DNA of 64,000 bases from Neobacillus piezotolerans (GTDB taxonomy: Bacteria; Bacillota; Bacilli; Bacillales; Cytobacillaceae), in the NCBI RefSeq assembly GCF_003362805.1, contig NZ_QNQT01000002.1, forward strand, positions 434,001-498,000, read 5' to 3'. How positions within the stretch are numbered: position 1 is the stretch's first letter; each line of letters starts with the position of its first letter. The position numbers were made by a program, and so were the translations under genes. Below the pieces are notes generated by a model. The model did no database searches. It was not told where the DNA came from and saw only the letters and a list, made by a program, of their open reading frames with translations. Positions 45,004 to 54,401 of the stretch are shown one piece after another.

Positions 45004-45363
45004 CTAGCCGAATAATTGCAGAATTGCCCAACCTGTGATGAATAAGGAGCCGGCTGTCCCGGTGAATAGCACAATCGCTTTTCGATTATCACTCTTTTGC
45101 ACTCTCTGATAATCCTTATAGTTGATTTCACCCTTTGCAAACCTCAAGCCATTCTCCACGGGTTCCACTTCATACTCGTTTCCTTCGTGATCCTGCAGGA
45201 CGACTTTTATAATATAGCCGTCCGGGGACTTACTGTCGTCACCAAAATTCACCCGTCTCCCGCCGGAAAAAATAGCCGCTACAGGGATATAGATGGAATG
45301 AACCCTGATTTCCTCGCTCATCCTGTAGGTTTGCATCTCAATCGCATTATTGGAAACACACAT
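45004..45363 (-). CDS. hypothetical protein with C-terminal membrane segment
   Basis: A 119-residue protein, MCVSNNAIEMQTYRM..., with a beta-rich middle (IRVHSIYIPVAAIFSGGRRV, YIIKVVLQDHEGNEYEVEPV) and one C-terminal hydrophobic segment (about 98-117). ATG 45363 follows GAGGTGGCGGCG. No family was recognised. Confidence 0.7.
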   Translation of the reverse strand: MCVSNNAIEMQTYRMSEEIRVHSIYIPVAAIFSGGRRVNFGDDSKSPDGYIIKVVLQDHEGNEYEVEPVENGLRFAKGEINYKDYQRVQKSDNRKAIVLFTGTAGSLFITGWAILQLFG

Positions 45364-45557
45364 CGCCGCCACCTCATTATCAGGATATTAGGGTAGGAAC
45401 AATGGAGTGAATGTCCTTGCTTACATCTTAGCATATTCGGAAAAAAGGGACCCGCGAAATTCACCTAACAACAATGCCCTCCGATTAGCTATAATGATAG
45501 AAAGTAGTTTTATAGCGGGACAATTTAATTTTAAAATATCCTTAGAGGGAGAAACCC

Positions 45558-46187
45558 ATGGAAAAAATGATAAAAATAGCCGTTAATGGCGGAATCGGAT
45601 TTGGCGCGAAACTGACGGCCAGGCAGCTCGTAACTCTGGCGAAGTACCTTGGGGAAAACGGGGAGCTGGAACTGACCACCTTCCAACAGCTGTATATTGA
45701 AATACCCGAGGGAAAGAAAGACGAAGTTATAAAGGAATTTGAAGAAGTGGGCTTAAGCTGTTATCCGGTTGGAAACTATGTGAAAAGCCTTAGGACGTGC
45801 AATTTTTGCAAGGGGGAAATTGAAGAAGGCATGCCAGTTGCCATTGAACTAAATAAGCGGATTGCAGGACAACCGGTTCCTTTCACATTGAAACCCGCCT
45901 ATACCGGCTGCCCGGTTGGCTGTGGGGAGCCGCTGGTCAATGATATTGGCGTCATGAAGGTAAATGATCATTACAACCTTTACATTGGCGGAAAATCAAA
46001 GGGAGCCGACGCCAAAGCGGGAACTTTGTTCAGGGAACGGCTGAATCCGGATGAATTATACGAATCCGTCGAAAATCTCCTCGGGATTTATGGCTCGCTC
46101 GGTAAAAAAAGAGAGCCTTTCCACAAGTTTTTGAAACGGATTGGAATCGATGAGGTTTCCCGCCTTGTTCAGGAAAAAACGTCCTGA
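45558..46187 (+). CDS. single-module nitrite/sulfite reductase-like protein
   Basis: A 209-residue protein combining one ferredoxin-like half domain (LTARQLVTLAKYLGENGELELTT) with one siroheme/4Fe-4S domain whose cysteines lie in LRTCNFCKGE and TGCPVGCGEP. Full assimilatory reductases carry two such modules; this half-size form is common in Firmicutes and its reaction is not settled. The ribosome site is TAGAGGGAG. It stands alone between copper genes. Confidence 0.82.
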   Translation: MEKMIKIAVNGGIGFGAKLTARQLVTLAKYLGENGELELTTFQQLYIEIPEGKKDEVIKEFEEVGLSCYPVGNYVKSLRTCNFCKGEIEEGMPVAIELNKRIAGQPVPFTLKPAYTGCPVGCGEPLVNDIGVMKVNDHYNLYIGGKSKGADAKAGTLFRERLNPDELYESVENLLGIYGSLGKKREPFHKFLKRIGIDEVSRLVQEKTS

Positions 46188-46203
46188 CTCCCAGATAGTA
46201 AGA

Positions 46204-46229
46204 AACCCGGCTTCGATAGCCGGTTTTTT
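46204..46229 (+). terminator. terminator after the reductase-like gene
   Basis: CCGGCT-TCGAT-AGCCGG followed by TTTTTT. Confidence 0.8.
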
Positions 46230-46409
46230 ACATTGTGTTATCCAGCAGGGGAAAGCTCACTCTCCGTTACCCATTTATGGTTGGTCACTTTTTTATCATA
46301 TCCCAACCTTTTTGCACAATCTCTCAATTTTATAAGATTGGATTATCAGGAAAAGATATAGGGAATATGTGTATTTATATTTTTTTCAAAAAATCGCCAT
46401 TCATATCTC

Positions 46410-46438
46410 TTGTATACCATATGGGGGTATGGTAATAT
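46410..46438 (+). promoter_or_regulatory. csoR promoter with CsoR operator
   Basis: TTGTAT, a 17-base spacer and TAATAT; the imperfect palindrome ATACCATATGGGGGTAT (46414-46430) fills the spacer. CsoR bound here would block RNA polymerase until Cu(I) is present. Confidence 0.75.
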
Positions 46439-46457
46439 CGAATCAGGAGGCGATGGA

Positions 46458-46868
46458 ATGAATCATTTAAATCCTAAAGAGCTTATCCCGGAATCGGAGA
46501 ACAGCCTGAAGGAACCCGTCTTGTTGAATGTGGGGACCACTGAAGCTGTTCCTGGCTGCGACGAACATTGCGCCAGCGAGGGTTCTGTCCGTAAAAGCCA
46601 CCATTCGGAGAAAACAAAAAACAATTTGGTGACGAGGCTGAATCGGATTGAGGGACAAATCCGGGGGATAAAGGGCCTGATTGAAAAAGACACATATTGC
46701 GACGATGTCATCACGCAAATTTCGGCAACACAGGCCGCCCTCAATTCTGTCGCGAAGCTCCTTTTGGAAGGCCATATGAAAAGCTGCGTCGTAGAACGGA
46801 TTCAGGAAGGCGATCATGAAGTAGTTGATGAGCTCCTTGTAACCATTCAAAGGCTCATGAAAAAATAA
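46458..46868 (+). CDS. csoR: copper-sensing repressor CsoR
   Basis: A 136-residue all-helical repressor. The Cu(I) ligands are Cys81 (TYCDDV), His106 and Cys110 (EGHMKSC); the spacings of 25 and 4 equal those of B. subtilis CsoR. The N-terminus is about 35 residues longer than usual and holds two more cysteines (GCDEHC) and a His pair. ATG 46458 follows AGGAGGCGATGG. It is first in a csoR-copZ-copA series and is expected to release the palindromes at 46414, 47187 and probably 44691 when copper binds. Confidence 0.95.
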   Translation: MNHLNPKELIPESENSLKEPVLLNVGTTEAVPGCDEHCASEGSVRKSHHSEKTKNNLVTRLNRIEGQIRGIKGLIEKDTYCDDVITQISATQAALNSVAKLLLEGHMKSCVVERIQEGDHEVVDELLVTIQRLMKK

Positions 46869-46893
46869 TCTCATATTGAGAGGGGAATATCTC

Positions 46894-47100
46894 ATGGAAA
46901 AAGCACTTTTAAATGTAGAAGGCATGTCTTGCGGCCATTGCGTAAAAGCGGTTGAAGGAAGCGTCGGCGCTCTTGAGGGCGTTGAGCGCGTCCTCGTCGA
47001 CCTGAAGGAAAAGACAGTTGCCGTCGAGTATAAGGACGATGCCGTTTCACTTGACAAAATCAAGGAAACAATCGAAGACCAGGGCTACGACGTAGTCTAA
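46894..47100 (+). CDS. copZ: copper chaperone CopZ
   Basis: A 68-residue heavy-metal-associated domain with the Cu(I) motif GMSCGHC near residue 10. It delivers Cu(I) to CopA and exchanges copper with CsoR. ATG 46894 follows GAGGGGAATATCTC, 25 bp after csoR. Confidence 0.95.
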   Translation: MEKALLNVEGMSCGHCVKAVEGSVGALEGVERVLVDLKEKTVAVEYKDDAVSLDKIKETIEDQGYDVV

Positions 47101-47148
47101 GGGATCAAGCGGAGCTTCTTTTTGAGGAAGATTTTCCGTATTGAAGGC

Positions 47149-47177
47149 GCGTGCTCGTTCAGGCACGTTCCTTTTTT
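47149..47177 (+). terminator. possible terminator between copZ and copA
   Basis: GCGTGC and GCACGT form a 6-bp stem, followed by CCTTTTTT. copA then has its own CsoR box. Confidence 0.5.
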
Positions 47178-47186
47178 CAATAAAAT

Positions 47187-47203
47187 ATACCCCTGACGGG
47201 TAT
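47187..47203 (+). promoter_or_regulatory. CsoR operator before copA
   Basis: ATACCCCTGACGGGTAT is a near-perfect palindrome 15 bp before the copA ATG and closely matches the operator at 46414. Confidence 0.75.
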
Positions 47204-47217
47204 GAGGAGTTGAGGAA

Positions 47218-49638
47218 ATGAGCCAGGCAACAGCAACGGCGCAAAAAGAAACGACGATGCAAATCACGGGGATGACGTGCGCGGCATGCGCGGTCAGAAT
47301 AGAAAAAGGGCTGAATAAGCTTGAAGGCGTCCAGGAAGCAAGCGTGAACCTGGCGCTTGAGCGGGCGGCTGTAAAGTTCGATCCGGCTGTCACGAACGTC
47401 GAAGCATTGGAAAAAAAGGTCCGTGACCTCGGCTATGATGTCATCGCCGAGAAGAAGGAATTCGATATTAGCGGGATGACGTGCGCGGCTTGCTCCGCCC
47501 GGATCGAAAAAGGGCTGAACCGGATGGAAGGCGTTACGAACGCATCCGTTAACTTGGCGCTTGAAAAGGCGACAGTCGAGTACAATCCATCTGTCCTTTC
47601 AGACCGCGATATTATTAAAAAGGTGGAAGCCCTTGGATACGGGGCGATTTTAAAAGATGAAAATAACGGCGGGGAAGCGGCGGATCACCGCCAGAAGGAA
47701 ATCAAAAGGCAAACGAATAAATTCATCATTTCGCTTATTCTTTCGCTGCCGCTCCTTTGGTCGATGGTCGGACACTTTTCGTTTACATCGTTCATCTATG
47801 TGCCGGATATGTTCATGAACCCATGGGTGCAGCTGGCATTGGCGACACCCGTGCAGTTTATTATTGGCGGCCAGTTTTACGTTGGCGCATACAAAGCGCT
47901 TAAAAACGGCAGCGCCAATATGGATGTGCTCGTGGCACTCGGAACGTCGGCGGCCTATTTTTACAGCCTTTATATGTCGATTAAAGGAGGCCATTCGGTC
48001 GAACTTTACTATGAAACTAGCGCCATCCTGATTACGCTCATTATCCTCGGGAAGCTGTTCGAAGCAAGGGCGAAGGGCCGATCTTCGGAAGCGATCAAGA
48101 AATTGATGGGCCTTCAGGCGAAGACCGCGATCGTTGAACGGAACGGGGCCGAGGTGGAAGTTTCACTTGAGGATGTCCTCGTTGGCGACATTATCCACGT
48201 CAAGCCGGGAGACAAAATTCCAGTTGACGGCAAAATTGTTGAAGGCCACTCGGCGATTGACGAATCGATGCTGACCGGCGAAAGCGTCCCTGTCGATAAA
48301 ACGGTTGGGGACTCTGTCATCGGCGCGACGATTAATAAAAACGGCTTTATTAAAATAGAAGCAACGAAGGTCGGCAGAGACACCGCGCTTGCGCAAATCA
48401 TCAGGGTGGTCGAGGAAGCGCAAGGGTCCAAGGCGCCAATCCAGCGGCTTGCCGATAAAATTTCGGGCATCTTTGTCCCGATTGTCGTCGGGATTGCCGT
48501 TGTTACATTCCTTATCTGGTATTTCTGGGCGAGCCCAGGCAACTTTGCCGAGGCGCTGGAAAAAATGATTGCCGTACTCGTTATTGCCTGCCCGTGCGCG
48601 CTTGGGCTTGCGACGCCGACTTCGATTATGGCTGGGTCAGGCCGGGCGGCGGAATATGGCATCCTGTTTAAGGGCGGCGAACATCTTGAGCTGACCCACC
48701 GCATTACAACGGTTGTTTTGGATAAAACCGGGACCGTCACCAATGGCGAGCCTGTTTTGACAGACACCATCCTTTCCGGTGCGGTTGAAGAGGTGGAGTT
48801 TCTCGCTCTTGTGGGCTCCGCGGAAAAGCAGTCCGAGCATCCGCTTGCCCAGGCGATCGTCCAGGGCATCCAGGAAAAAGGAATTGCGCTTAGGCCGGTG
48901 GATTCGTTTGAAGCGATACCGGGTTATGGAATTAAAGCCAGTGTTGGCGGACGCGAACTGCTCGCGGGCACTCGAAGGCTTATGGAAAAATTCAACGTCG
49001 GGGCGTTGTCCGCTTTTCCAAAAATGGAAGAGCTTGAACGGGAAGGGAAGACAGCGATGCTGATTGCTGTTGACGGTGAGTACGCCGGCATTGTGGCGGT
49101 TGCCGATACGATCAAGGAGACGTCGAAAGCGGCGGTGAAGCGCCTGAAGGATATGGGGCTTGAAGTCATTATGATTACGGGCGACAACAGGCAGACGGCA
49201 TTGGCGATCGCTTCGGAAGCGGGGATTGGCAACGTCATCGCCGAAGTTCTTCCGGAGGGCAAGGCGGAGGAAGTGAAAAAACTCCAGGCCGCCGGTAAAA
49301 AAGTCGCGATGGTTGGCGATGGGATTAATGACGCGCCGGCGCTTGCCGTGGCTGATATCGGCATGGCGATCGGGACAGGGACGGACGTCGCAATGGAAGC
49401 GGCGGACATTACGCTCATCCGCGGCGACTTGAACAGTATTGCCGATGCGATTTTCATGAGCAAGCTGACGATCCGCAATATTAAACAAAACCTGTTCTGG
49501 GCGTTCGGGTATAACACGCTCGGCATTCCTGTCGCCGCGCTGGGATTTCTGGCCCCGTGGCTCGCCGGGGCGGCTATGGCATTCAGTTCTGTTTCCGTCG
49601 TACTGAACGCATTAAGGCTGCAGAAGGTGAAGCTGTAG
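47218..49638 (+). CDS. copA: Cu(I)-exporting P1B-type ATPase CopA
   Basis: An 806-residue membrane pump. Two N-terminal metal-binding domains each carry GMTCAAC (about residues 21 and 89). The membrane copper site is [12 protein letters not shown] (about 461), the phosphorylated Asp is in [10 protein letters not shown] (about 502), TGES marks the actuator, and [12 protein letters not shown] the hinge. CPC and the two HMA domains define Cu(I) export. It follows copZ and has its own CsoR box. Confidence 0.97.
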   Translation: MSQATATAQKETTMQITGMTCAACAVRIEKGLNKLEGVQEASVNLALERAAVKFDPAVTNVEALEKKVRDLGYDVIAEKKEFDISGMTCAACSARIEKGLNRMEGVTNASVNLALEKATVEYNPSVLSDRDIIKKVEALGYGAILKDENNGGEAADHRQKEIKRQTNKFIISLILSLPLLWSMVGHFSFTSFIYVPDMFMNPWVQLALATPVQFIIGGQFYVGAYKALKNGSANMDVLVALGTSAAYFYSLYMSIKGGHSVELYYETSAILITLIILGKLFEARAKGRSSEAIKKLMGLQAKTAIVERNGAEVEVSLEDVLVGDIIHVKPGDKIPVDGKIVEGHSAIDESMLTGESVPVDKTVGDSVIGATINKNGFIKIEATKVGRDTALAQIIRVVEEAQGSKAPIQRLADKISGIFVPIVVGIAVVTFLIWYFWASPGNFAEALEKMIAVLVIACPCALGLATPTSIMAGSGRAAEYGILFKGGEHLELTHRITTVVLDKTGTVTNGEPVLTDTILSGAVEEVEFLALVGSAEKQSEHPLAQAIVQGIQEKGIALRPVDSFEAIPGYGIKASVGGRELLAGTRRLMEKFNVGALSAFPKMEELEREGKTAMLIAVDGEYAGIVAVADTIKETSKAAVKRLKDMGLEVIMITGDNRQTALAIASEAGIGNVIAEVLPEGKAEEVKKLQAAGKKVAMVGDGINDAPALAVADIGMAIGTGTDVAMEAADITLIRGDLNSIADAIFMSKLTIRNIKQNLFWAFGYNTLGIPVAALGFLAPWLAGAAMAFSSVSVVLNALRLQKVKL

Positions 49639-49658
49639 GATTGGACATATTAATGGAA

Positions 49659-49693
49659 AAAGCTGATTCAGCGGGGCTGGATCAGCTTTTTTT
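49659..49693 (+). terminator. terminator after copA
   Basis: AAAGCTGAT and ATCAGCTTT around a 13-nt loop, then a T-run. Confidence 0.85.
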
Positions 49694-49736
49694 GTTGACT
49701 CTGTTTCCCGGGGCAAAACCATGCTAATGATCAAAA

Positions 49737-50315
49737 TCAGTGGCCATGTTCATTCTGTTTCTCCATCTGGTAATCCTCTTTTACTTTTCCTTCAGAATAT
49801 TTGAACCAGTGGCTGCCGCCAACCAATAAGCCGGTGATGAGCAAAAACACTGCTAAAGGCTTTAGGAGCCATCTTTTGGATGGGAGTGGAGGTTCCGTTT
49901 CCTTTTTTGAAGGAAGTACTCCGAATAAAAGTAATGAACTGAAAGTTAACCCCAGCAAAAGGTTAACAAGTTTTTCCGATTGGGAAGAAGTTAGCATTTC
50001 CCCTGCCATCGCCCCCATCATTCCGCCCATCAAGCCCGCGCCAAAGCCTTCAATCAAAGCCGCCTTGCCTAATGAAAAAGCGCCTGCCATACCCGCCGAT
50101 GCCCCGAAAAGCGCGGCGTAAAGCGTAGCTGAATATAAATCCCCCTGAAGCACAGTACCGAATGCCGTCCCCGCCGCCAAACCCGCCAGCATTCCAAACA
50201 GCATTGAAATTGCCATCCCTTCAGAATGGCCAAGCCTGGTTTTGAGCTTCCCGGAGAGGAAGGCCGCGGCAATGGCAGCGGCACAAAGTGAAATCAAGAT
50301 AAACGGGAGAAACAT
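49737..50315 (-). CDS. polytopic membrane protein of unknown function
   Basis: A 192-residue protein of five to six helices rich in Gly, Ala and Met (MLFGMLAGLAAGTAFG, GFGAGLMGGMMGAMAGEML) with a His-containing C-terminus. ATG 50315 follows GAGGTGATGTCC. Methionine-rich helices plus position between copA and the His-rich protein hint at metal handling, but this is not shown. Confidence 0.7.
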   Translation of the reverse strand: MFLPFILISLCAAAIAAAFLSGKLKTRLGHSEGMAISMLFGMLAGLAAGTAFGTVLQGDLYSATLYAALFGASAGMAGAFSLGKAALIEGFGAGLMGGMMGAMAGEMLTSSQSEKLVNLLLGLTFSSLLLFGVLPSKKETEPPLPSKRWLLKPLAVFLLITGLLVGGSHWFKYSEGKVKEDYQMEKQNEHGH

Positions 50316-50586
50316 GGACATCACCTCGGTTCATACATATGAAAGCCGTTCGGGAGACATGCTTCGTTTTTTGTTCGCATAGGACAGAAACTCAATAATA
50401 GAATTTTTCTTCCTACTAACAACTTAAAAATTGGTGGAAAGTCTATTTTTTACAGAATGGTGGCAAAGGGCTGTTTCAACGCTCATCTCCACATTTTATT
50501 CACAGAAAAAGCAAAGAATCTGCACAGTTTCTTTTTACATTGTACCTATAAAGAAATTAAGCAGGAATTTGCGGAGGTGAGGGCAA

Positions 50587-50970
50587 GTGAAAAAGTGGTT
50601 ATCTTTATTGGCTGGAGTGGCGCTTATCGTTTCCTTTGGTATAAACGTTTCCGCCGATGGTGGGCATAGCCATAATGATCAGGGGGTTTTGGATGCGGCT
50701 CAAAAATTCAGGAACAGCGGAAAAGAAATGCCCCATGCAGGGCATGAATCGGAGAACAAGGAAGCAACGGGGCACAGCCATGAGGGCGGCGGTGCAGAGG
50801 GCGGAGGCCATAGCCACGGGCCAGTAACCGAAACCCCTCCAAATATGAAAGTGCTTGGCACCTTTGGCGTTATTAATCTCTTATTCATTCTAATTGGCAT
50901 CTGGAATAAGTTGTCCAGAAGGAAAGGTGATGAACATGGCAATCCCGGAAAAAAATCTGCACGCGCCTAA
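50587..50970 (+). CDS. His-rich exported membrane protein
   Basis: A 127-residue protein starting at GTG 50587 after GGAGGTGAGGGCAA. A signal peptide (about 1-23) is followed by a His-rich exposed stretch (DGGHSHNDQG, MPHAGHESENKE, GHSHEGGGAEGGGHSHG) and one helix near 88-108. The HxH clusters suggest binding of copper or another metal. It overlaps the NapH-like gene by 35 bp, so the two are translationally coupled. No named family was recognised. Confidence 0.75.
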   Translation: MKKWLSLLAGVALIVSFGINVSADGGHSHNDQGVLDAAQKFRNSGKEMPHAGHESENKEATGHSHEGGGAEGGGHSHGPVTETPPNMKVLGTFGVINLLFILIGIWNKLSRRKGDEHGNPGKKSARA

Positions 50971-52321
50971 AACAAGCGATAAGGCGGAAAAGCAGCCTTT
51001 TAACCTGATGACCGTGCCGGCAATCAAGAAATTCATGCAAAGCCGTTGGTACCCTGGAATTTTCCAATGGATTGTCATAGTCGTTTTCTCTTATATCGTT
51101 TTCGAGCTTGTTGCCGGGACGGCGAATCCTTCAAAGAACTTTGGAACGACAATGACCTGGGTCCTCTGGTGGCCTATCATCCCAATCCTGTTTATCGCCC
51201 TTGGCCGCTTCTGGTGCGCGATTTGCCCGTTCGGAAAATTGAGCGATATCGTTAGGAAATTGGTTGGAGGCAATCGCCCGATGCCGAAATTCCTGAGGAA
51301 ATACGGTATTTGGCTAATCGACCTGTTCTTCATTATGATCACATACAGCGACCATGTCTGGGGGATAGTCGAGTCCCCGCGTGGATCGGGCTACCTGTTG
51401 CTCGTCCTTGTAACAATGGTTGTTGCGACTTCGGTTTTTTATGAGAGAAGGACTTTTTGCAAAACGCTCTGTTTCCTTGGCGGGCTGGCTGGAAACTATT
51501 CACGGGCCGGCTCACTCGAATTGAGGGGAACGGCGGATATTTGCAAATCATGCAAATCACAGTCGTGCTTCAAGGGAAGCGAGAAGGCGGAAGGCTGTCC
51601 GATGTTCCAATATGTCAGGACGATGGATTCAAGCGCGGAGTGCAATGTTTGTGGAAATTGCATCAAGAACTGCCCGAACGACTCAATCCGGCTGTCTTTT
51701 AGAAAACCTACAAAGGAATTGTGGTTTATTAAAAACCCGAGGCTCGAGCATGCGGCACTAGCGGCGGTCATTATGGGCATTGTTTTTGTTCAAAATATCA
51801 CAATGCTCGAAATATGGGGCGAAATCCTTGAGAAAATTGGAAGCATTACGGGTACGGACAGCTATGTCATTAATTTTACAATCGCCTATGTCATTTCGAT
51901 GGCGCTCCCGATCCTGCTTCTTCTGGGCACCGCAAAGCTGGCGAGCAGGATGGGCATGGCCGATACTGTAAAACGGAACTTCATCCGCTTCGGTTATGCG
52001 ATTATCCCGCTTGACCTCGCAGGGCATTTGGGCCATAACCTCTTCCACGTCATCACGGAAGGAAAGGCAATTTGGTATAACTCAATCGCCGTATTCGGGG
52101 TAGAAACGTATCCCGGCAGCCTTGCCCTGTTGCCTACATCGTCTGTTCAGCTGCTCCAATTCGCGATAATTGCAGTGGGATTCTTCGGGTCAATGTTTAC
52201 TGTTTATAAAATGGGCAACAAATCAGGCTTCAAAAGCATGCTGCCAATCTATGGGCTGATGCTGCTGCTGGCGGTTATCAACATTTACCTGTTCTCGCTC
52301 CCGATGAGCCATCGGGTATAA
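50936..52321 (+). CDS. polytopic membrane 4Fe-4S protein (NapH/NosR/CcoG-like)
   Basis: A 461-residue membrane protein with about nine helices. Membrane-proximal cysteines are in RFWCAICPFGKLSD and FCKTLCFLGG, a NapH/NosR/CcoG hallmark. Two cluster sites follow: CKSCKSQSCFKGSEKAEGCP and CNVCGNCIKNCP (4Fe-4S). Such proteins move electrons across the membrane to an exported redox enzyme (NapH, NosR) or help copper-oxidase assembly (CcoG). The operon with a His-rich protein and a BNR lipoprotein, in a copper region, favours a role in copper redox handling. ATG 50936 follows AAAGGTGATGAAC. Confidence 0.87.
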   Translation: MAIPEKNLHAPKTSDKAEKQPFNLMTVPAIKKFMQSRWYPGIFQWIVIVVFSYIVFELVAGTANPSKNFGTTMTWVLWWPIIPILFIALGRFWCAICPFGKLSDIVRKLVGGNRPMPKFLRKYGIWLIDLFFIMITYSDHVWGIVESPRGSGYLLLVLVTMVVATSVFYERRTFCKTLCFLGGLAGNYSRAGSLELRGTADICKSCKSQSCFKGSEKAEGCPMFQYVRTMDSSAECNVCGNCIKNCPNDSIRLSFRKPTKELWFIKNPRLEHAALAAVIMGIVFVQNITMLEIWGEILEKIGSITGTDSYVINFTIAYVISMALPILLLLGTAKLASRMGMADTVKRNFIRFGYAIIPLDLAGHLGHNLFHVITEGKAIWYNSIAVFGVETYPGSLALLPTSSVQLLQFAIIAVGFFGSMFTVYKMGNKSGFKSMLPIYGLMLLLAVINIYLFSLPMSHRV

Positions 52322-52342
52322 CAATGAAAAGGGGATTATTAA

Positions 52343-53281
52343 ATGAAAAAATTGGGAGTTCTTGCAGGCTTACTATCGATAGGTCTGGTCATCAGCGGAT
52401 GCAGTTTGGCTTCATCAAAGGAGGAGGGAAGCGCCAAGAAAGTCAACAAAGGCTTTAAGGCGGAGCATCTGCACGGAATTGCCTATGCCGCAGATCAAAC
52501 TATTTATATTGCCACGCACGAAGGAATGCTGGCAACAGCAGGTGGGAATAATTGGACCTTTAAAGGGAACTACGATTTTGATTTTATGGGCTTTAATGTA
52601 ATGAGCGATGGGACGATGATTTCAAGCGGGCACCCTGGAAAAGCGTCCAATCTTCCCAATCCGCTGGGGTTTATGGTAAGTAAAAATAATGGGGAGAAAT
52701 GGGAGCCGATTTCATTGCTCGGCAAGGTTGACTTCCATATCCTTTCGTCTAATTTCAGCAACCCCGATATCGTTTACGGTGTAAACCAGATGGACAGCGG
52801 AAGCTACAAGGCGGGGATTTACAAGAGCGCAAACGGGGGTGAGGATTGGGAACTCCTAAACTCAACCGGACTCCCGCAGGATTTGCATACGATTTATTCG
52901 ATTGTTTCAATGCCGGATAACGAAAATGTCCTGCTGGCCGGTAGCGATTCCGGCATCCTGAGGTCAGAAGACGGCGGCGTTACGTGGGGACTGTATGACC
53001 AATCCCGACTGATTACTGCATTTGGCGTATTGCCGGATACAAAGGAATTGATCAGCTACTCGATTACCAACCAGGGAGCAGGGATCATGACAAGCTCCGA
53101 TAAGGGCCAAACCTGGACCGATAAAGGATTCGACCTTGGACAGGATGCGGTGGCATATTTCGGAATCAACCCGAAGGATTCAACAAAAATCGCGATTTCC
53201 ACCTTTGAAAACAGTGTTTTCTATACTGATAATGGAGGCGGGAACTGGAAACCGTTAATGGATAAGGGAGTTGTCCAGTAA
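52343..53281 (+). CDS. BNR/sialidase-type beta-propeller lipoprotein (F510_1955-like)
   Basis: A 312-residue exported lipoprotein (lipobox ISGC) with BNR repeats SxDxGxxW: ATAGGNNWTF, SKNNGEKWEP, SANGGEDWEL, SEDGGVTWGL, SSDKGQTWTD and TDNGGGNWKP, about every 45 residues, so a six-bladed propeller. No glycosidase catalytic residues were identified, so the family name is misleading. Gene order after the 4Fe-4S protein suggests a partner in the same complex. Confidence 0.85.
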   Translation: MKKLGVLAGLLSIGLVISGCSLASSKEEGSAKKVNKGFKAEHLHGIAYAADQTIYIATHEGMLATAGGNNWTFKGNYDFDFMGFNVMSDGTMISSGHPGKASNLPNPLGFMVSKNNGEKWEPISLLGKVDFHILSSNFSNPDIVYGVNQMDSGSYKAGIYKSANGGEDWELLNSTGLPQDLHTIYSIVSMPDNENVLLAGSDSGILRSEDGGVTWGLYDQSRLITAFGVLPDTKELISYSITNQGAGIMTSSDKGQTWTDKGFDLGQDAVAYFGINPKDSTKIAISTFENSVFYTDNGGGNWKPLMDKGVVQ

Positions 53282-53370
53282 GAATTCAAGGAGACCGGGC
53301 ACCGACGAGAGATCAAGTCCATAAAGTAACCACGTTTCGTAATTTGAAAGGGAAAAGTGAGGTGGTCTTA

Positions 53371-53544
53371 GTGATCGGGGTATTGTTCGGATTGATCCTG
53401 ATGGTTGGGTTGGGAGTCATGTTTGTAATCCGGGCCGCCAGCAGTGAAGCAAAAGAAGAACAGTGCTGTGGTGAAAGCAACTGCGGCTGTAATGGACAGG
53501 ATTCGAAGAAGAAATCCTCTGGCAGCTGCTGCAGAGGATTATGA
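53371..53544 (+). CDS. small membrane protein with Cys-rich tail
   Basis: 57 residues: one N-terminal helix, then a tail with seven cysteines (QCCGESNCGCNGQD, GSCCRG). GTG 53371 follows GAGGTGGTCTTA. The tail could bind copper or iron-sulfur. It ends TGA TAA, a normal double stop, so this TGA is not a Sec codon. Confidence 0.65.
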   Translation: MIGVLFGLILMVGLGVMFVIRAASSEAKEEQCCGESNCGCNGQDSKKKSSGSCCRGL

Positions 53545-53555
53545 TAAGTGTTTTT

Positions 53556-53594
53556 AAAGCCAGGACTTTGAATTTAGAGTCCTGGCTTTGTTTT
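53556..53594. terminator. terminator after the Cys-rich gene
   Basis: AAAGCCAGGACT and AGTCCTGGCTTT form a perfect 12-bp stem, then GTTTT. Confidence 0.85.
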
Positions 53595-53780
53595 ATAAAA
53601 GTCATTATTACTTTTTTTCCTGAAGTAATTTAGTAAGATTTTTACCTCCGCTTCAAGCTTCATTATTTTTTCATCAGAATTCTTGTTTCCATGATGGCTA
53701 TGCCCCATGCCTTTCATGCAAAATATCATCATAATCGGGCAGAGCAATAAAATTAGATAAGAATCCCACTACATTTTCAT
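53574..53780 (-). pseudogene. DUF2933-like small membrane protein, broken by in-frame TAG
   Basis: The minus strand reads ATG AAA ATG TAG TGG, then an open frame to TAA at 53574: WDSYLILLLCPIMMIFCMKG, MGHSHHGNKNSDEK and so on. Hydrophobic CPxMMxFxMKGMxHxHH is typical of DUF2933 proteins, which accompany copper genes in Firmicutes. The TAG is the fourth codon and no good ribosome site precedes the frame, so it is probably a remnant; an internal TTG (53747) or ATG (53732) start would give a truncated protein. Confidence 0.45.
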
Positions 53781-53864
53781 TAGAATGAGGGGTGAAAGAA
53801 CGCCCCGTTTAACCTTTAATGGCCCGGGTAACAGTATAAAGGATTAAAAAAGGAGGTGATTCGG

Positions 53865-54197
53865 ATGGATACGCAAATGTATCAGGAGTGCATTGATGCC
53901 TGTTTTGAATGCATGGATGCATGCAATTCGTGTTATGATGCCTGTTTAAGGGAAGAAGACGTCAAGATGATGGCGGAATGCATCCGTTCTGATCGGGAGT
54001 GCGCCGATATGTGCGCGTTCGCGATAAAAGCGATGCAGTCCAATTCCCCTTTTGCAAAACAGATTTGCGCCCTTTGCGCGGAAATTTGCGCGGCGTGCGG
54101 GGAAGAATGCCAGAAGCACAGCCATCATGAGCACTGCCAGAAGTGTGCCGAAGCCTGCTTCCGCTGTGCCGAGGCTTGCAGGAAGATGGCTGCCTAA
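53865..54197 (+). CDS. four-helix-bundle copper-binding protein (Csp, DUF326)
   Basis: A 110-residue protein with about 18 cysteines arranged along helices (CIDACFECMDACNSCYDAC, CALCAEICAACGEEC, CQKCAEACFRCAEAC). It is the cytosolic copper-storage Csp3/DUF326 pattern, in which one bundle lined with Cys holds many Cu(I). No signal peptide is present. ATG 53865 follows AAAGGAGGTGATTCGG. Confidence 0.93.
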   Translation: MDTQMYQECIDACFECMDACNSCYDACLREEDVKMMAECIRSDRECADMCAFAIKAMQSNSPFAKQICALCAEICAACGEECQKHSHHEHCQKCAEACFRCAEACRKMAA

Positions 54198-54222
54198 TGT
54201 ACTCGGTATATACAATAAGCAA

Positions 54223-54260
54223 GGGCATTCGCTTTCCAATTGCTGGCGAATGCCCTTTTT
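54223..54260 (+). terminator. terminator after the Csp gene
   Basis: GGGCATTCGC and GCGAATGCCC form a perfect 10-bp stem followed by TTTTT. Confidence 0.85.
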
Positions 54261-54333
54261 ATTCGAAAATCATTTTTTGAAATGTGGCTGCACGCTTTTC
54301 TGGTTCCAGTAATAGGTAGCCTTCCTTGCGATT

Positions 54334-54364
54334 GAAAAATGCCGCCCCGGCTTTGGAGCGGCAT
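54334..54364 (-). terminator. terminator of PCYCGC lipoprotein A
   Basis: On the minus strand ATGCCGC(T)CC and GG(G)GCGGCAT pair and a T-run follows. It lies beyond the TAA at 54402, so transcription covers the part after the TGA. Confidence 0.8.
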
Positions 54365-54401
54365 ACTTGCTTCGTAAATCAATCGTGTAAATGACGCAGG
54401 C

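Noticed and set aside
53542-53547. TGA at the end of the Cys-rich small protein considered as a Sec codon
   Set aside because: It is followed at once by TAA, so no extension exists.
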